From assembly GCA_947628105.1 (NCBI GenBank), contig CANQYN010000008.1, positions 1-22,735 on the forward strand: a stretch of 22,735 nt of DNA, in the 5' to 3' direction. The position numbers were made by a program, and so were the translations under genes. Positions 7,764 through 14,651 of this stretch are shown one piece after another. The notes beneath the pieces were generated by a model that saw nothing but the letters and a program-made list of their open reading frames with translations, ran no database searches and had not been told where the DNA came from. This DNA comes from an uncultured Bacilli bacterium. GTDB taxonomy: Bacteria > Bacillota_I > Bacilli_A > RF39 > UBA660. Every line of letters starts with the position of its first letter. The stretch's first letter is position 1.

Positions 7764-8059
7764 TAGAAGATATCGTATTAACTGAGATTAATCAAGATAC
7801 ATTAGAAAAGATGTATCATCAAAATGGTTATGATGTTATGATGAGTTTTGCTTGTAACCATGAACTTGTCAAAAAAAATATTGAACTTTTAAAATCTTTT
7901 GGTATTTTAAAAATAGAAGATTTATTAATAAACCGAAGTCATCTTTTTCTTAAAGATAATGAAAAATTATTAAAAAGTTTTGCTAAATTTAATGTAGCTA
8001 ACTTAGTAAATTTAATAAATGAAGACTATACGATGATTGATGAACTTATGGATAATTGA
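7760..8059 (+). CDS. Small repeat protein related to the end of the preceding gene
   Basis: The 99-aa product starts within an ATGA overlap with the previous gene, with AAGGTG upstream. Its core, NIELLKSFGILKIEDLLINR followed by SHLFLKDNEKLLKSF, has the same helix - 'G' - helix - 'h-F-L-x-D/N-N-x-x-L' pattern as NIKFLEENGYSVFQVFEDCP plus TFFILNNKTIRKN in the upstream 607-aa protein. It is probably a detached or standalone repeat module of that protein. No membrane segment or catalytic motif is seen. It closes the cluster, with its TGA overlapping the terminator. Confidence 0.65.
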   Translation: MIEDIVLTEINQDTLEKMYHQNGYDVMMSFACNHELVKKNIELLKSFGILKIEDLLINRSHLFLKDNEKLLKSFAKFNVANLVNLINEDYTMIDELMDN

Positions 8060-8080
8060 AGAAGCTTAAGCTTCTTTTTT
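8058..8080 (+). terminator. Palindromic terminator, copy 2 of a 24-bp identical pair
   Basis: This is the same palindrome and T-run as at 3408-3430, here overlapping the TGA stop of the 99-aa gene. Identity covers 8058-8081 and breaks immediately on both sides. Confidence 0.8.
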
Positions 8081-8138
8081 CATAAATAGAAATTTCCTTT
8101 CATATACTTTTAGTGGAGAAAGGGAGGAATTAATATTT

Positions 8139-8399
8139 ATGGAAACACTTAAAGTTTCATCGAAGTCCAATCCTAATTCAGTAGCAGGAGCATTGGCAAA
8201 TTTATTTCGAGAAAAAAATGAAGTAGAGATTCAAGCCATTGGGGCAGGAGCTTTAAATCAGGCGATAAAAGCAGTTGCTATCGCAAGAGGATTTGTAGCT
8301 CCGAGTGGAAAGAATTTAACTTGTATTCCAGCTTTTACAGATATTGTAATCGATGGAGAGGAGAGAACTGCAATTAAATTAATTGTAGAAGCAAGATAA
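8139..8399 (+). CDS. spoVS: Stage V sporulation protein S (SpoVS)
   Basis: The 86-aa protein matches the SpoVS family along its whole length: METLKVSSKSNPNSVAGALA at the start, then IQAIGAGALNQAIKAVAIAR and PSGKNLTCIPAFTDI. The fold is Alba-like, and the protein is needed for efficient coat assembly and completion of sporulation in Bacillus subtilis (family knowledge). GGGAGG lies about 12 bp before the ATG. It is a single-gene unit between two terminators. A TATACT (8103-8108) could be a -10, but no matching -35 was found, so a sporulation sigma factor cannot be excluded. Confidence 0.95.
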   Translation: METLKVSSKSNPNSVAGALANLFREKNEVEIQAIGAGALNQAIKAVAIARGFVAPSGKNLTCIPAFTDIVIDGEERTAIKLIVEAR

Positions 8400-8417
8400 G
8401 CACGAATCGTGCTTTTT
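8398..8417 (+). terminator. Terminator of spoVS
   Basis: AAGCACG (8398-8404) pairs with CGTGCTT (8408-8414) around AAT, followed by Ts. The stem begins in the spoVS stop codon. Three G-C pairs make it stronger than most in this window. Confidence 0.85.
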
Positions 8418-8462
8418 CGTTTTTTAAAAAAGATAATTTGTTTCTTTTTTAAATAGAAAAGA

Positions 8463-8491
8463 TTGAATTTTAAGGTAGAAACTGATACAAT
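8463..8491 (+). promoter_or_regulatory. Promoter of the sufU locus
   Basis: TTGAAT (8463-8468) and TACAAT (8486-8491, 5 of 6) are separated by 17 bp, with TGa before the -10. The sufU ATG lies 15 bp after the -10, so the leader is very short; GGTGA at about 8498-8502 serves as ribosome-binding site. Confidence 0.7.
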
Positions 8492-8506
8492 GGAAATGGT
8501 GATAGC

Positions 8507-8950
8507 ATGGATCAAAATATAAAAAGATCGCTTATATTAGACCATTATCAAGAGCCTAGAAATCGGGGACTTATCGAAGATGATAGTTATATTAAATCAA
8601 ATACGAATAACGAAAGCTGTATCGACGAAATCGATTTAATGGCAAAGGTAGAAGATGGAAAAATAAAGGATATTCGTTTTGATGGGGAAGCTTGTGCTAT
8701 TTGTACATCATCTGCGTCTATTATGACTGATTTAGTCAAAGGGAAAACACTTACTGAAGCCAAAAAGAAAATAATAAATTTTAGTAACATGTTAGAAGAA
8801 AAAGAATATGATAAAGAAATCTTAGAAGAAGCGGTTGTCTATGATGATATTGGAAGACAACCTAGTCGTAAGAAGTGTGCCTTACTTCCTTGGTGGGGTC
8901 TTGAAAAAATAATTCGGGAAGTGGAAGAAAATGGAGAAAATAAAAGCTAG
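8507..8950 (+). CDS. sufU: SufU, zinc-dependent sulfurtransferase of Fe-S cluster assembly
   Basis: SufU accepts persulfide sulfur from the cysteine desulfurase SufS and passes it to the SufBCD scaffold. The 147-aa sequence shows the family landmarks LDHYQEPRNRG (11-21), Cys38-x-Asp40, GEACAIC (Cys63 and Cys66) with TSSASIMT, and RKKCALLPWWGLEK with Cys124. By position Cys38, Asp40, Cys63 and Cys124 are the expected Zn ligands. The second Cys in C-A-I-C is a small departure from the usual 'CSIS'. It is first in the transcript and its end overlaps the next gene by 20 bp. In Bacillus the order is sufC-D-S-U-B; here sufC, sufD and sufS are not upstream, where spoVS stands instead. Confidence 0.93.
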   Translation: MDQNIKRSLILDHYQEPRNRGLIEDDSYIKSNTNNESCIDEIDLMAKVEDGKIKDIRFDGEACAICTSSASIMTDLVKGKTLTEAKKKIINFSNMLEEKEYDKEILEEAVVYDDIGRQPSRKKCALLPWWGLEKIIREVEENGENKS

Positions 8951-9353
8951 TTTAGGATATATTTTAACTTTTCAAGGAATTGCCGTTATTGGAGGAAAAA
9001 AACAATATTATTTAAATAAAAAATGTCATTCTATTATAGGCATTCAATATGAAGATAAATTTATTGATATTAAAACAAAAGAAATATATCCTATTTTACA
9101 TTTTGATTTTGAAGGAAATATTTGTAATGATATCGTATCAGATGTTTGTTATGCTTGTTTAGAAGAAGGTTTTTTAAATGAGATTGGAATCTATCCTTCT
9201 TTAACTATATTAGAAGAAGATCAAGAATTATTAGAAGATAAAATAAAAGATACGGTTCTTTATATTGATAAAGAAAAGTCGAAGAAAAAAGTAATTTCTT
9301 ATGATACCTTTATGAAAAAGAGAAAACATTGTCAAAGCCAAGAAAAAAAATAA
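8931..9353 (+). CDS. Hypothetical protein between sufU and sufB
   Basis: The 140-aa soluble product begins inside sufU (20-bp overlap), with the purine-rich GGGAAGTGGAAG upstream. The N-terminal half looks like a small beta-rich fold (LGYILTFQGIAVIGGKKQYY, then HSIIGIQYEDKFIDIKTK). It contains several cysteines, including an adjacent pair in DVCYACLEEG (residues ~71-80) and one each near residues 32 and 65. The C-terminus is strongly basic. I do not recognise the family. Position and overlap imply co-translation with SufU, so an accessory role in Fe-S assembly is plausible but unproven. Confidence 0.65.
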   Translation: MEKIKASLGYILTFQGIAVIGGKKQYYLNKKCHSIIGIQYEDKFIDIKTKEIYPILHFDFEGNICNDIVSDVCYACLEEGFLNEIGIYPSLTILEEDQELLEDKIKDTVLYIDKEKSKKKVISYDTFMKKRKHCQSQEKK

Positions 9354-9376
9354 TCATTTTTTTCTTTTTATATAAT
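9340..9376 (+). other. A/T hairpin and -10-like box before sufB
   Basis: AAGAAAAAAA (9340-9349) can pair with TTTTTTTCTT (9357-9366). The stem is almost purely A-T, so it may be only a weak attenuating terminator. TATAAT follows at 9371-9376, 17 bp before the sufB ATG. No -35 box fits. sufB may thus be partly uncoupled from sufU. Confidence 0.35.
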
Positions 9377-9393
9377 AGTAATATGGTGATAAT

Positions 9394-10707
9394 ATGAAAA
9401 CAATTCAAAAAATTGATCTTGATAAAGTAAAAGAAATTTCAAAATTAAAACACGAACCAAAATGGATGAGAGATTTTCGAATGCAGGCTTATCAAACTTT
9501 TGAAAAACTTCCAAATCCATCATTTGGACCAGAATTAAATATTGATTTTGATATGATTACTTATTATAAAAAATTAAATGATGAAGTATTAAATGATTGG
9601 AATAAAGTAGATAAAAAAATAAAAGATACTTTTGATCAAATTGGATTAATTTCTGCCGAAAAAAAATATTTAGATGGAGTAGGTGCCCAGTTTGAAAGTG
9701 AAGTTGTCTATCATAATATGATAAAAGAACTTGAAGAAAAAAATGTTATCTTTTGTGATACAGATACTGCTTTAAAAAAATATCCTGAGTTATTTCAAAA
9801 ATATTTTAATAAATTAGTAAAGTATGATGAAAATAAGTATACCGCTTTAAATGGTAGTGTATGGAGTGGAGGAACTTTTATTTATGTGCCACCTCATACT
9901 GTAGTGGATCGGCCTTTACAAAGTTATTTTCGAATTAATAGTAAAAATATGGGACAATTTGAAAGGACATTAATTATTGTCGATGAAGGCAGTAGTCTAC
10001 ATTATATGGAAGGATGTACAGCCCCAACTTATACAAGTGATGCTCTTCATGCAGCGGTCGTTGAAATTTATGTTTTAAAAAATGCGAAATGTCGTTATAC
10101 GACTATTCAAAATTGGTCTAGCGATGTGTATAATTTAGTGACAAAAAGAGCTCAAGTAGAAGAAGGGGGCTTGATGGAATGGATCGATGGAAATATTGGT
10201 TCTAAAACTAATATGAAGTATCCATCCTGTATATTAAAAGGAGCTAACGCAAAAGGAAATTGTATTAGTATTGCCGTTGCCAAAGAGGGACAAATTCAAG
10301 ATGCTGGGGCAAAAATGATACATCTTGCCCCCTATACTCAAAGTAGTATTATTAGTAAATCGATTGCAGTTAGTGGTGGGAATGCCACTTATCGAGGGAC
10401 AGTAAACATTTCAAAACAAGCTCATCATTCTAAAGCGTTAGTAAAATGTGATACTATTATTTTAGATGAACTTTCCAAAAGTGATACTGTTCCTACTAAT
10501 ATCGTTTCCAATGAAACTTCTACGTTGGAACATGAAGCTACAGTCTCTAAAGTCAGTCGAGAAAAACTTTTCTATTTAATGAGTAGAGGAATTTCTGAAG
10601 AAAGGGCAAAAGAATTAATCTTACTGGGATTTATCGATCGTTTTCGAGAAGAATTACCAATGGAATATGCCGTAGAATTAAATCGTTTATTAAAAGAATA
10701 TTTTTAA
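9394..10707 (+). CDS. sufB: SufB, Fe-S cluster assembly scaffold subunit
   Basis: SufB is the scaffold subunit on which nascent Fe-S clusters form, normally with SufD and the ATPase SufC. The 437-aa length is slightly below the usual ~465, mostly at the N-terminus. Signatures are GSVWSGGTFIYVPPHTVVDR, LQSYFRIN, FERTLIIVDEGSSLHYMEGC, QNWSSDVYNLVTKRA and the STLEHEATVSK motif. Cys352 (ALVKCDTII) corresponds by alignment to the functional Cys405 of Escherichia coli SufB, and Glu381 (in EHEATVSK) to Glu434, with the same 29-residue spacing. The C-terminal helix, ISEERAKELILLGFIDRF, is typical. GGTGAT precedes the ATG. A terminator follows. Confidence 0.95.
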   Translation: MKTIQKIDLDKVKEISKLKHEPKWMRDFRMQAYQTFEKLPNPSFGPELNIDFDMITYYKKLNDEVLNDWNKVDKKIKDTFDQIGLISAEKKYLDGVGAQFESEVVYHNMIKELEEKNVIFCDTDTALKKYPELFQKYFNKLVKYDENKYTALNGSVWSGGTFIYVPPHTVVDRPLQSYFRINSKNMGQFERTLIIVDEGSSLHYMEGCTAPTYTSDALHAAVVEIYVLKNAKCRYTTIQNWSSDVYNLVTKRAQVEEGGLMEWIDGNIGSKTNMKYPSCILKGANAKGNCISIAVAKEGQIQDAGAKMIHLAPYTQSSIISKSIAVSGGNATYRGTVNISKQAHHSKALVKCDTIILDELSKSDTVPTNIVSNETSTLEHEATVSKVSREKLFYLMSRGISEERAKELILLGFIDRFREELPMEYAVELNRLLKEYF

Positions 10708-10720
10708 ATTTTAAAAATTG

Positions 10721-10754
10721 AAAGATCAGAATAAAAAGTTCTGTTCTTTTTTTT
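10721..10754 (+). terminator. Terminator of the suf locus
   Basis: AGATCAGAA (10723-10731) pairs with TTCTGTTCT (10739-10747) with one T-T mismatch, extended by A-T pairs, and followed by a run of Ts to 10754. Confidence 0.8.
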
Positions 10755-10778
10755 GATAAAACATTTTCTTTTTCCTTT

Positions 10779-10807
10779 TTGACCCGTTAATTAAAATTTA
10801 ATATAGT
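10779..10807 (+). promoter_or_regulatory. Promoter of the ssb-like gene
   Basis: TTGACC (10779-10784, 5 of 6) and TATAGT (10802-10807, 5 of 6) are separated by exactly 17 bp. An AAAGGAGG ribosome-binding site follows at 10815-10822. Confidence 0.8.
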
Positions 10808-10827
10808 AAAAACGAAAGGAGGCGATT

Positions 10828-11160
10828 ATGTTAAATCAAACAGTCATTGTAGGAAGACTTGTTCGAGATCCGGAACTCTACGAAACAGAAAGCGGTAGAA
10901 AAATTACGAATATCACATTGGCCGTTCCCCGAACTTATAAAAATAGTGAAGGACAATATGAAACTGATTTTATTCCTTGTGTATTATGGCAAGGAATTGC
11001 TGAAAACGCGGTAGAATATTGTCATCGTGGTGATTTATTAGGAGTAAAAGGAAGACTTCAAAATCGGGTGATAGAACTTGATGAAGAGAAAAAAAGGCAA
11101 GTCATCGAATTAGTCGCAGAAAAAGTAACCTATCTTTCTAGTAAAAATAATGAATCATAA
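10828..11160 (+). CDS. Short single-stranded DNA-binding protein (SSB family)
   Basis: The 110-aa product is essentially one OB-fold domain: MLNQTVIVGRLVRDPEL, then ITNITLAVPRTYKN, TDFIPCVLWQGIAENAVEYC, and GDLLGVKGRLQNR. The start is set by AAAGGAGG six bases upstream. Unlike the main replicative SSB of most bacteria it lacks the flexible linker and acidic C-terminal tip (DDDIPF-like) that recruits partner proteins, ending instead in SSKNNES. Length and tail resemble the second SSB of Bacillus (SsbB, competence-related), so it is probably a paralogue rather than the main SSB. It has its own promoter and terminator. Confidence 0.88.
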   Translation: MLNQTVIVGRLVRDPELYETESGRKITNITLAVPRTYKNSEGQYETDFIPCVLWQGIAENAVEYCHRGDLLGVKGRLQNRVIELDEEKKRQVIELVAEKVTYLSSKNNES

Positions 11161-11165
11161 AGAAG

Positions 11166-11198
11166 AAAAAAATAAACTTGATTTGGTTTATTTTTTTT
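11166..11198 (+). terminator. Terminator after the ssb-like gene
   Basis: A 12-bp perfect stem, AAAAAAATAAAC (11166-11177) with GTTTATTTTTTT (11186-11197), closes the 8-nt loop TTGATTTG. The T-tract forms the 3' arm. Confidence 0.75.
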
Positions 11199-11206
11199 AC
11201 TATAAT
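11178..11206 (+). promoter_or_regulatory. Promoter with its -35 box in the terminator loop
   Basis: TTGATT (11178-11183, 4 of 6) occupies the loop of the preceding terminator. TATAAT (11201-11206, 6 of 6) lies 17 bp downstream, two bases after the T-tract. The next gene starts at 11234. Confidence 0.65.
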
Positions 11207-11233
11207 AATACCATTATAAAGAAGTGGTATTTT

Positions 11234-12526
11234 ATGAAAAAGAAAAAAATCAAATTGACAAAGAATGTAGAACAATTATTATTTTCGCTTGTTTTTATTA
11301 TTGTTGGGATATTAGTTATTTTATTTAATCGAAATTTATTTTATCATTTTATTGAAATTGTATTATCAATTTTATTGTTATTTTGTGTCAAAGATTTTGT
11401 TTTTTTAATTCGTAAAAAGGAAAATAGTGAGGGTAAATTATCGAGAACAATTTTAAATTTTATTTTAATTTTAATTGCTCTTAATTTTATGAATGTATCT
11501 GTCGTTTTAGTGACAGGAATATTTTCCATTTATTTTTTAATCAATGGAATGATCAATTTATTGATGTTTGTTCTTTTAAAAATTAACCGAGTTAATTCAG
11601 GATTAAAAGAGTTGATGATAGGAATATTACTTACGACGATTGGAATTTTATATTTATATTCTCCACAAATTCATGTTACAACATTATTAATTATTGTCGG
11701 AATTTATTTATTATTATTTGGAATTAGTATGTTAGTTGAATATATTTCTGAGGTATTTGATTATCCTTTTCGAAAAATAAGAATCACTCTTCCTTCTATT
11801 ATTGATGCTTTTATTCCATTATTTATTTTACGAAAGATCAATAAAATGATCACTCAAGATTATCGAGAGATAGAAAGCGAAGAAAAAGAAAATATCGAAA
11901 ATACTGATTTGGATATTTTAATACATGTGTCAGAAAAAGGAACAGGAATGCTTGGACATGCCGATATTTATTTTCAAAATCAAGTAATTTCGTATGGTGC
12001 TTATGATAAAGAAAGTAGAATTTTACATGATAGTATAGGCGCAGGAACCGTCTTTTATGCACCATTAAAAGAATATATTAAATTCTGTGTAAAAGATACT
12101 GAAAAAACAATTTTTCTATTTGGATTAACATTGACAGAAAAACAAAAAAAACATATTGAAAAGGAACTTCAGAATTTAAAGGAAACTTTAGAACCTTGGG
12201 ATCCTCCTATCGTAAGAGATAAAAAGCAGAAAAAAAAGATAAAGAAACAAAACTATCCGGATTATCCTTCTCAATTGTATATGGCGACAAAGGCCGATTT
12301 TTATAAAGTAAAAAAAGGAAAATATAAAGTATTTTTTGTCCTTAAAAATAATTGCGGTAGTTTTGTCAAAAATATATTAAAAATCGTGGGAAGTGATGTA
12401 TTAAAAATATATGGAATTATCACTCCAGGAACATTTTATGATTATTTGGAAGGCGAATATTTAAAGAAAAATAGTATCGTGGTAAAAAAGAAAATATATA
12501 CAAAATATAATATTGAGAAATTATGA
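11234..12526 (+). CDS. Multi-pass (DUF308/HdeD-like) membrane protein with possible permuted papain-like C-terminal domain
   Basis: The start at 11234 follows the promoter and gives 430 residues; an in-frame ATG at 11150 would lie inside the ssb-like gene, upstream of that promoter. Residues ~12-170 contain about six hydrophobic segments in paired hairpins (LLFSLVFIIVGILVILF, LMIGILLTTIGILYLY, LLIIVGIYLLLFGISMLVEY), a pattern seen in DUF308/HdeD-like proteins. A soluble domain follows. GMLGHADIYFQNQVISYGAY places His242 in a 'G-H-x-x-I-Y' context, and LKNNCGSFVKNIL places Cys374 in an 'N-C-x-x-F-V' context. His before Cys is the order in circularly permuted NlpC/P60-like (papain-fold) hydrolases. 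The catalytic reading is inference. The coding end overlaps the terminator. Confidence 0.72.
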   Translation: MKKKKIKLTKNVEQLLFSLVFIIVGILVILFNRNLFYHFIEIVLSILLLFCVKDFVFLIRKKENSEGKLSRTILNFILILIALNFMNVSVVLVTGIFSIYFLINGMINLLMFVLLKINRVNSGLKELMIGILLTTIGILYLYSPQIHVTTLLIIVGIYLLLFGISMLVEYISEVFDYPFRKIRITLPSIIDAFIPLFILRKINKMITQDYREIESEEKENIENTDLDILIHVSEKGTGMLGHADIYFQNQVISYGAYDKESRILHDSIGAGTVFYAPLKEYIKFCVKDTEKTIFLFGLTLTEKQKKHIEKELQNLKETLEPWDPPIVRDKKQKKKIKKQNYPDYPSQLYMATKADFYKVKKGKYKVFFVLKNNCGSFVKNILKIVGSDVLKIYGIITPGTFYDYLEGEYLKKNSIVVKKKIYTKYNIEKL

Positions 12527-12548
12527 TATATAAATTTCTCTTTTTTTT
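12515..12548 (+). terminator. Terminator overlapping the end of the membrane-protein gene
   Basis: GAGAAATT (12515-12522) pairs with AATTTCTC (12533-12540), followed by eight Ts. The 5' arm lies in the last codons and the TGA stop lies in the loop. Confidence 0.8.
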
Positions 12549-12557
12549 CGATAAAAT

Positions 12558-12586
12558 TAGTCAATTTATGACTTTTATGATATAAT
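12558..12586 (+). promoter_or_regulatory. Promoter of the adenylate enzyme / hybrid kinase operon
   Basis: TAGTCA (12558-12563, 4 of 6) and TATAAT (12581-12586) are separated by 17 bp, with TGa before the -10. The ATG is at 12644, leaving a leader of about 50 bases that ends in an AGGAGAG ribosome-binding site. Confidence 0.7.
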
Positions 12587-12643
12587 TAAAATAGTATAAA
12601 AGAATAGGAAAGGGAAGTATATAGAAAAGATAGGAGAGAAAAA

Positions 12644-14635
12644 ATGTCAAAAGAAACAGGATATCCACATATTGATAAACCGTGGATGAAATTTTATGAT
12701 GAAGAAAAGGTAAAAAAAATTGTCAGACCAAATATGAATATTACTTCCTATATACGTAATGAAAATAAGGGGAGAGAAAATTTTACTGCTCGAACTTATT
12801 ATGGGAAAAAAACAACTTATGGACAAATGTTTGAAAAACAAGATGAAGCTTCTCGTGTGTTTTCCGAACTGGGGGTAAAAAAAGAAGATCGAATTATGTA
12901 TTTAGTTCCTAATATTCCTGAAAGTGGAGATTTATGGTTAGGAGCGGCTCAAATAGGAGCTGTATCTGATTTTGCGGATCCAAGACCAGATAGTATGGAT
13001 TTGAAAGCAAATGCCAAAAAAGTATTAGAATTAATTAAGGAAGAAAAAGCCAATTATATAGTTGCTATCGATCAAGCTTACTTGGGAATTTTAAAACCAA
13101 TCGAACATGAAATTAAAGAATTAGGAATCGATAAAATCGTTACAGTTTCTGCTAAAGATTCGATGAATTTATCAGGAACTATCGATTATTTAAAAGATGT
13201 CGTTTGTTATAATGCAATTCGAAACGACAAGTTAAAAGATACCGATATTAAAAAATTAAAATGGTATCAAGCGGTATTAAATAAAGTTCAATCAATGCAA
13301 AAGATGCAAGAGTTATATGATGCAGCAGTAAAAACATCACCATTAGAAGTACTTTTGTATCGTGATTTAGTAAAGGATTGTAAAAATTCTTCTTTTAAAG
13401 AAATTAATCAGAAGGAATTAACTCAATATATTGGGCATACATCTGGAACAAGTGGAAGTAAACCAAAACCAATTCCCGTTACTAATGAACAAGCTATTTC
13501 TGCAGTAGAACAAATAAAAGCGGGAGATATCTTTTTCCCACCAGGGACAACAGTTCTTCATGTATTACCTTTCTTTGCACCATTTGGAGCTTATAATAAT
13601 TTCCTTTCTGATTGTGCAACGGGATGTAATCATATCGAAGTTCCAGAATTTGAAATTACAGAATTTGCCTATTTGATAAAAAAATATCGCCCTAATGCCA
13701 TTTTAGCGACTCCTGCTTGGTTATCAAAATTACCAGATTGCAAATATTTAAAAGGTGTTGATTTATCTTGTATTACAAAAATTATTTATGGTGGAGATTC
13801 CATGACACCAGAAGATGAAGAACGATTGAATCAATGGTTAAAAGAAAATGGGGCCAAAGTTTCTGTCGAAAAAGGACATGGTATGAGCGAGTTTTGTGGA
13901 GTTGGTTCTTATGCCCAAAAAGATTATAACAAATTAGGATCTATTGGAATTCCAATGCCAGGAACAATTTATACGATTGTTGATCCGGAAGTAGAAAAAG
14001 CGATGGTACCGTTACAATTTAAAGAAGGAAAAAAGACTCTAGCAGGAGAATTAGTTGTTTCTAGTGAAGCGGTAACAACAGGAATCGTCGATGACAAAAT
14101 CATTGTTCCCCATTATGGTTTAGATGGTCTCGATTGTATTCGAACAAGAGATTTAGTAGAGATGGATCGGGATGGGATATTTTACCATATTGACCGAAAA
14201 GATAGGGCTTTTACCCGTTACGATGGATATAAAGTAATTCCTGCTAAAATAGAAGCAGCTATCGAAGAAAATGATAAAGTAAAATATGCGGGTGTAGTTC
14301 CATATTTTAGCGAACATCATAATGGATATATGCCAAAATGTCATATTGTATTACATGATAATGATGTTAGTGAAGAGGAAAAAATAGAAATTATCAATGA
14401 AATTGTTTTTCAACAAATCGTTGGAAATCCAGAAATGTCTTCAAGACAAATTCCAACTAAATTTGGTTTCCGAACAGAAATGCCATTAAGTAAAAATAGT
14501 AAATTAGATTTCCGGGCTTTGGAACAAGAAGAATTGACAGGAGATGAAATCAATGTTGATATTCACGAGACAAACCTAACTGTCGACAGTATCCAAGTTT
14601 ATAAAAATGAAAAAGGAAAAGTAAAGAAAAAATAA
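12644..14635 (+). CDS. AMP-forming adenylate enzyme (acyl-CoA synthetase-like, ANL superfamily)
   Basis: These enzymes activate a carboxylate with ATP to an acyl-adenylate and usually transfer it to CoA or a carrier thiol. The 663-aa product has the superfamily motifs in order. The ATP-binding loop is HTSGTSGSKPKPIP (from His265; Thr266-Ser-Gly-Thr-Ser-Gly), with KPKP instead of the usual PKG. YGGDSM and GHGMSE come next, then a TRDLVEMDRDGIFYHIDRKD-type hinge with DGYKVIPAKIE. The C-terminal SKNSKLDFR places the catalytic lysine at Lys620. A C-terminal extension of ~35 residues is charged. The substrate cannot be read from the sequence. It lies 16 bp upstream of a hybrid histidine kinase without a terminator, so the two are probably co-transcribed. 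That is an unusual partner and suggests a link between a carboxylate metabolite and signalling (inference). Confidence 0.88.
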   Translation: MSKETGYPHIDKPWMKFYDEEKVKKIVRPNMNITSYIRNENKGRENFTARTYYGKKTTYGQMFEKQDEASRVFSELGVKKEDRIMYLVPNIPESGDLWLGAAQIGAVSDFADPRPDSMDLKANAKKVLELIKEEKANYIVAIDQAYLGILKPIEHEIKELGIDKIVTVSAKDSMNLSGTIDYLKDVVCYNAIRNDKLKDTDIKKLKWYQAVLNKVQSMQKMQELYDAAVKTSPLEVLLYRDLVKDCKNSSFKEINQKELTQYIGHTSGTSGSKPKPIPVTNEQAISAVEQIKAGDIFFPPGTTVLHVLPFFAPFGAYNNFLSDCATGCNHIEVPEFEITEFAYLIKKYRPNAILATPAWLSKLPDCKYLKGVDLSCITKIIYGGDSMTPEDEERLNQWLKENGAKVSVEKGHGMSEFCGVGSYAQKDYNKLGSIGIPMPGTIYTIVDPEVEKAMVPLQFKEGKKTLAGELVVSSEAVTTGIVDDKIIVPHYGLDGLDCIRTRDLVEMDRDGIFYHIDRKDRAFTRYDGYKVIPAKIEAAIEENDKVKYAGVVPYFSEHHNGYMPKCHIVLHDNDVSEEEKIEIINEIVFQQIVGNPEMSSRQIPTKFGFRTEMPLSKNSKLDFRALEQEELTGDEINVDIHETNLTVDSIQVYKNEKGKVKKK

Positions 14636-14651
14636 AAAGAGGGAATGATTC

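Noticed and set aside
3959..8059. Classical toxin-antitoxin, phage-defence or restriction system
   Set aside because: No small antitoxin-like DNA-binding gene, nuclease, helicase, methylase or ATPase motif was seen in the four-gene cluster; only a partial RelE-like resemblance remains, reported as a finding.
11150..11233. Upstream start for the membrane protein at 11234
   Set aside because: It overlaps the ssb-like gene, runs through a terminator and begins upstream of the promoter that serves this gene.
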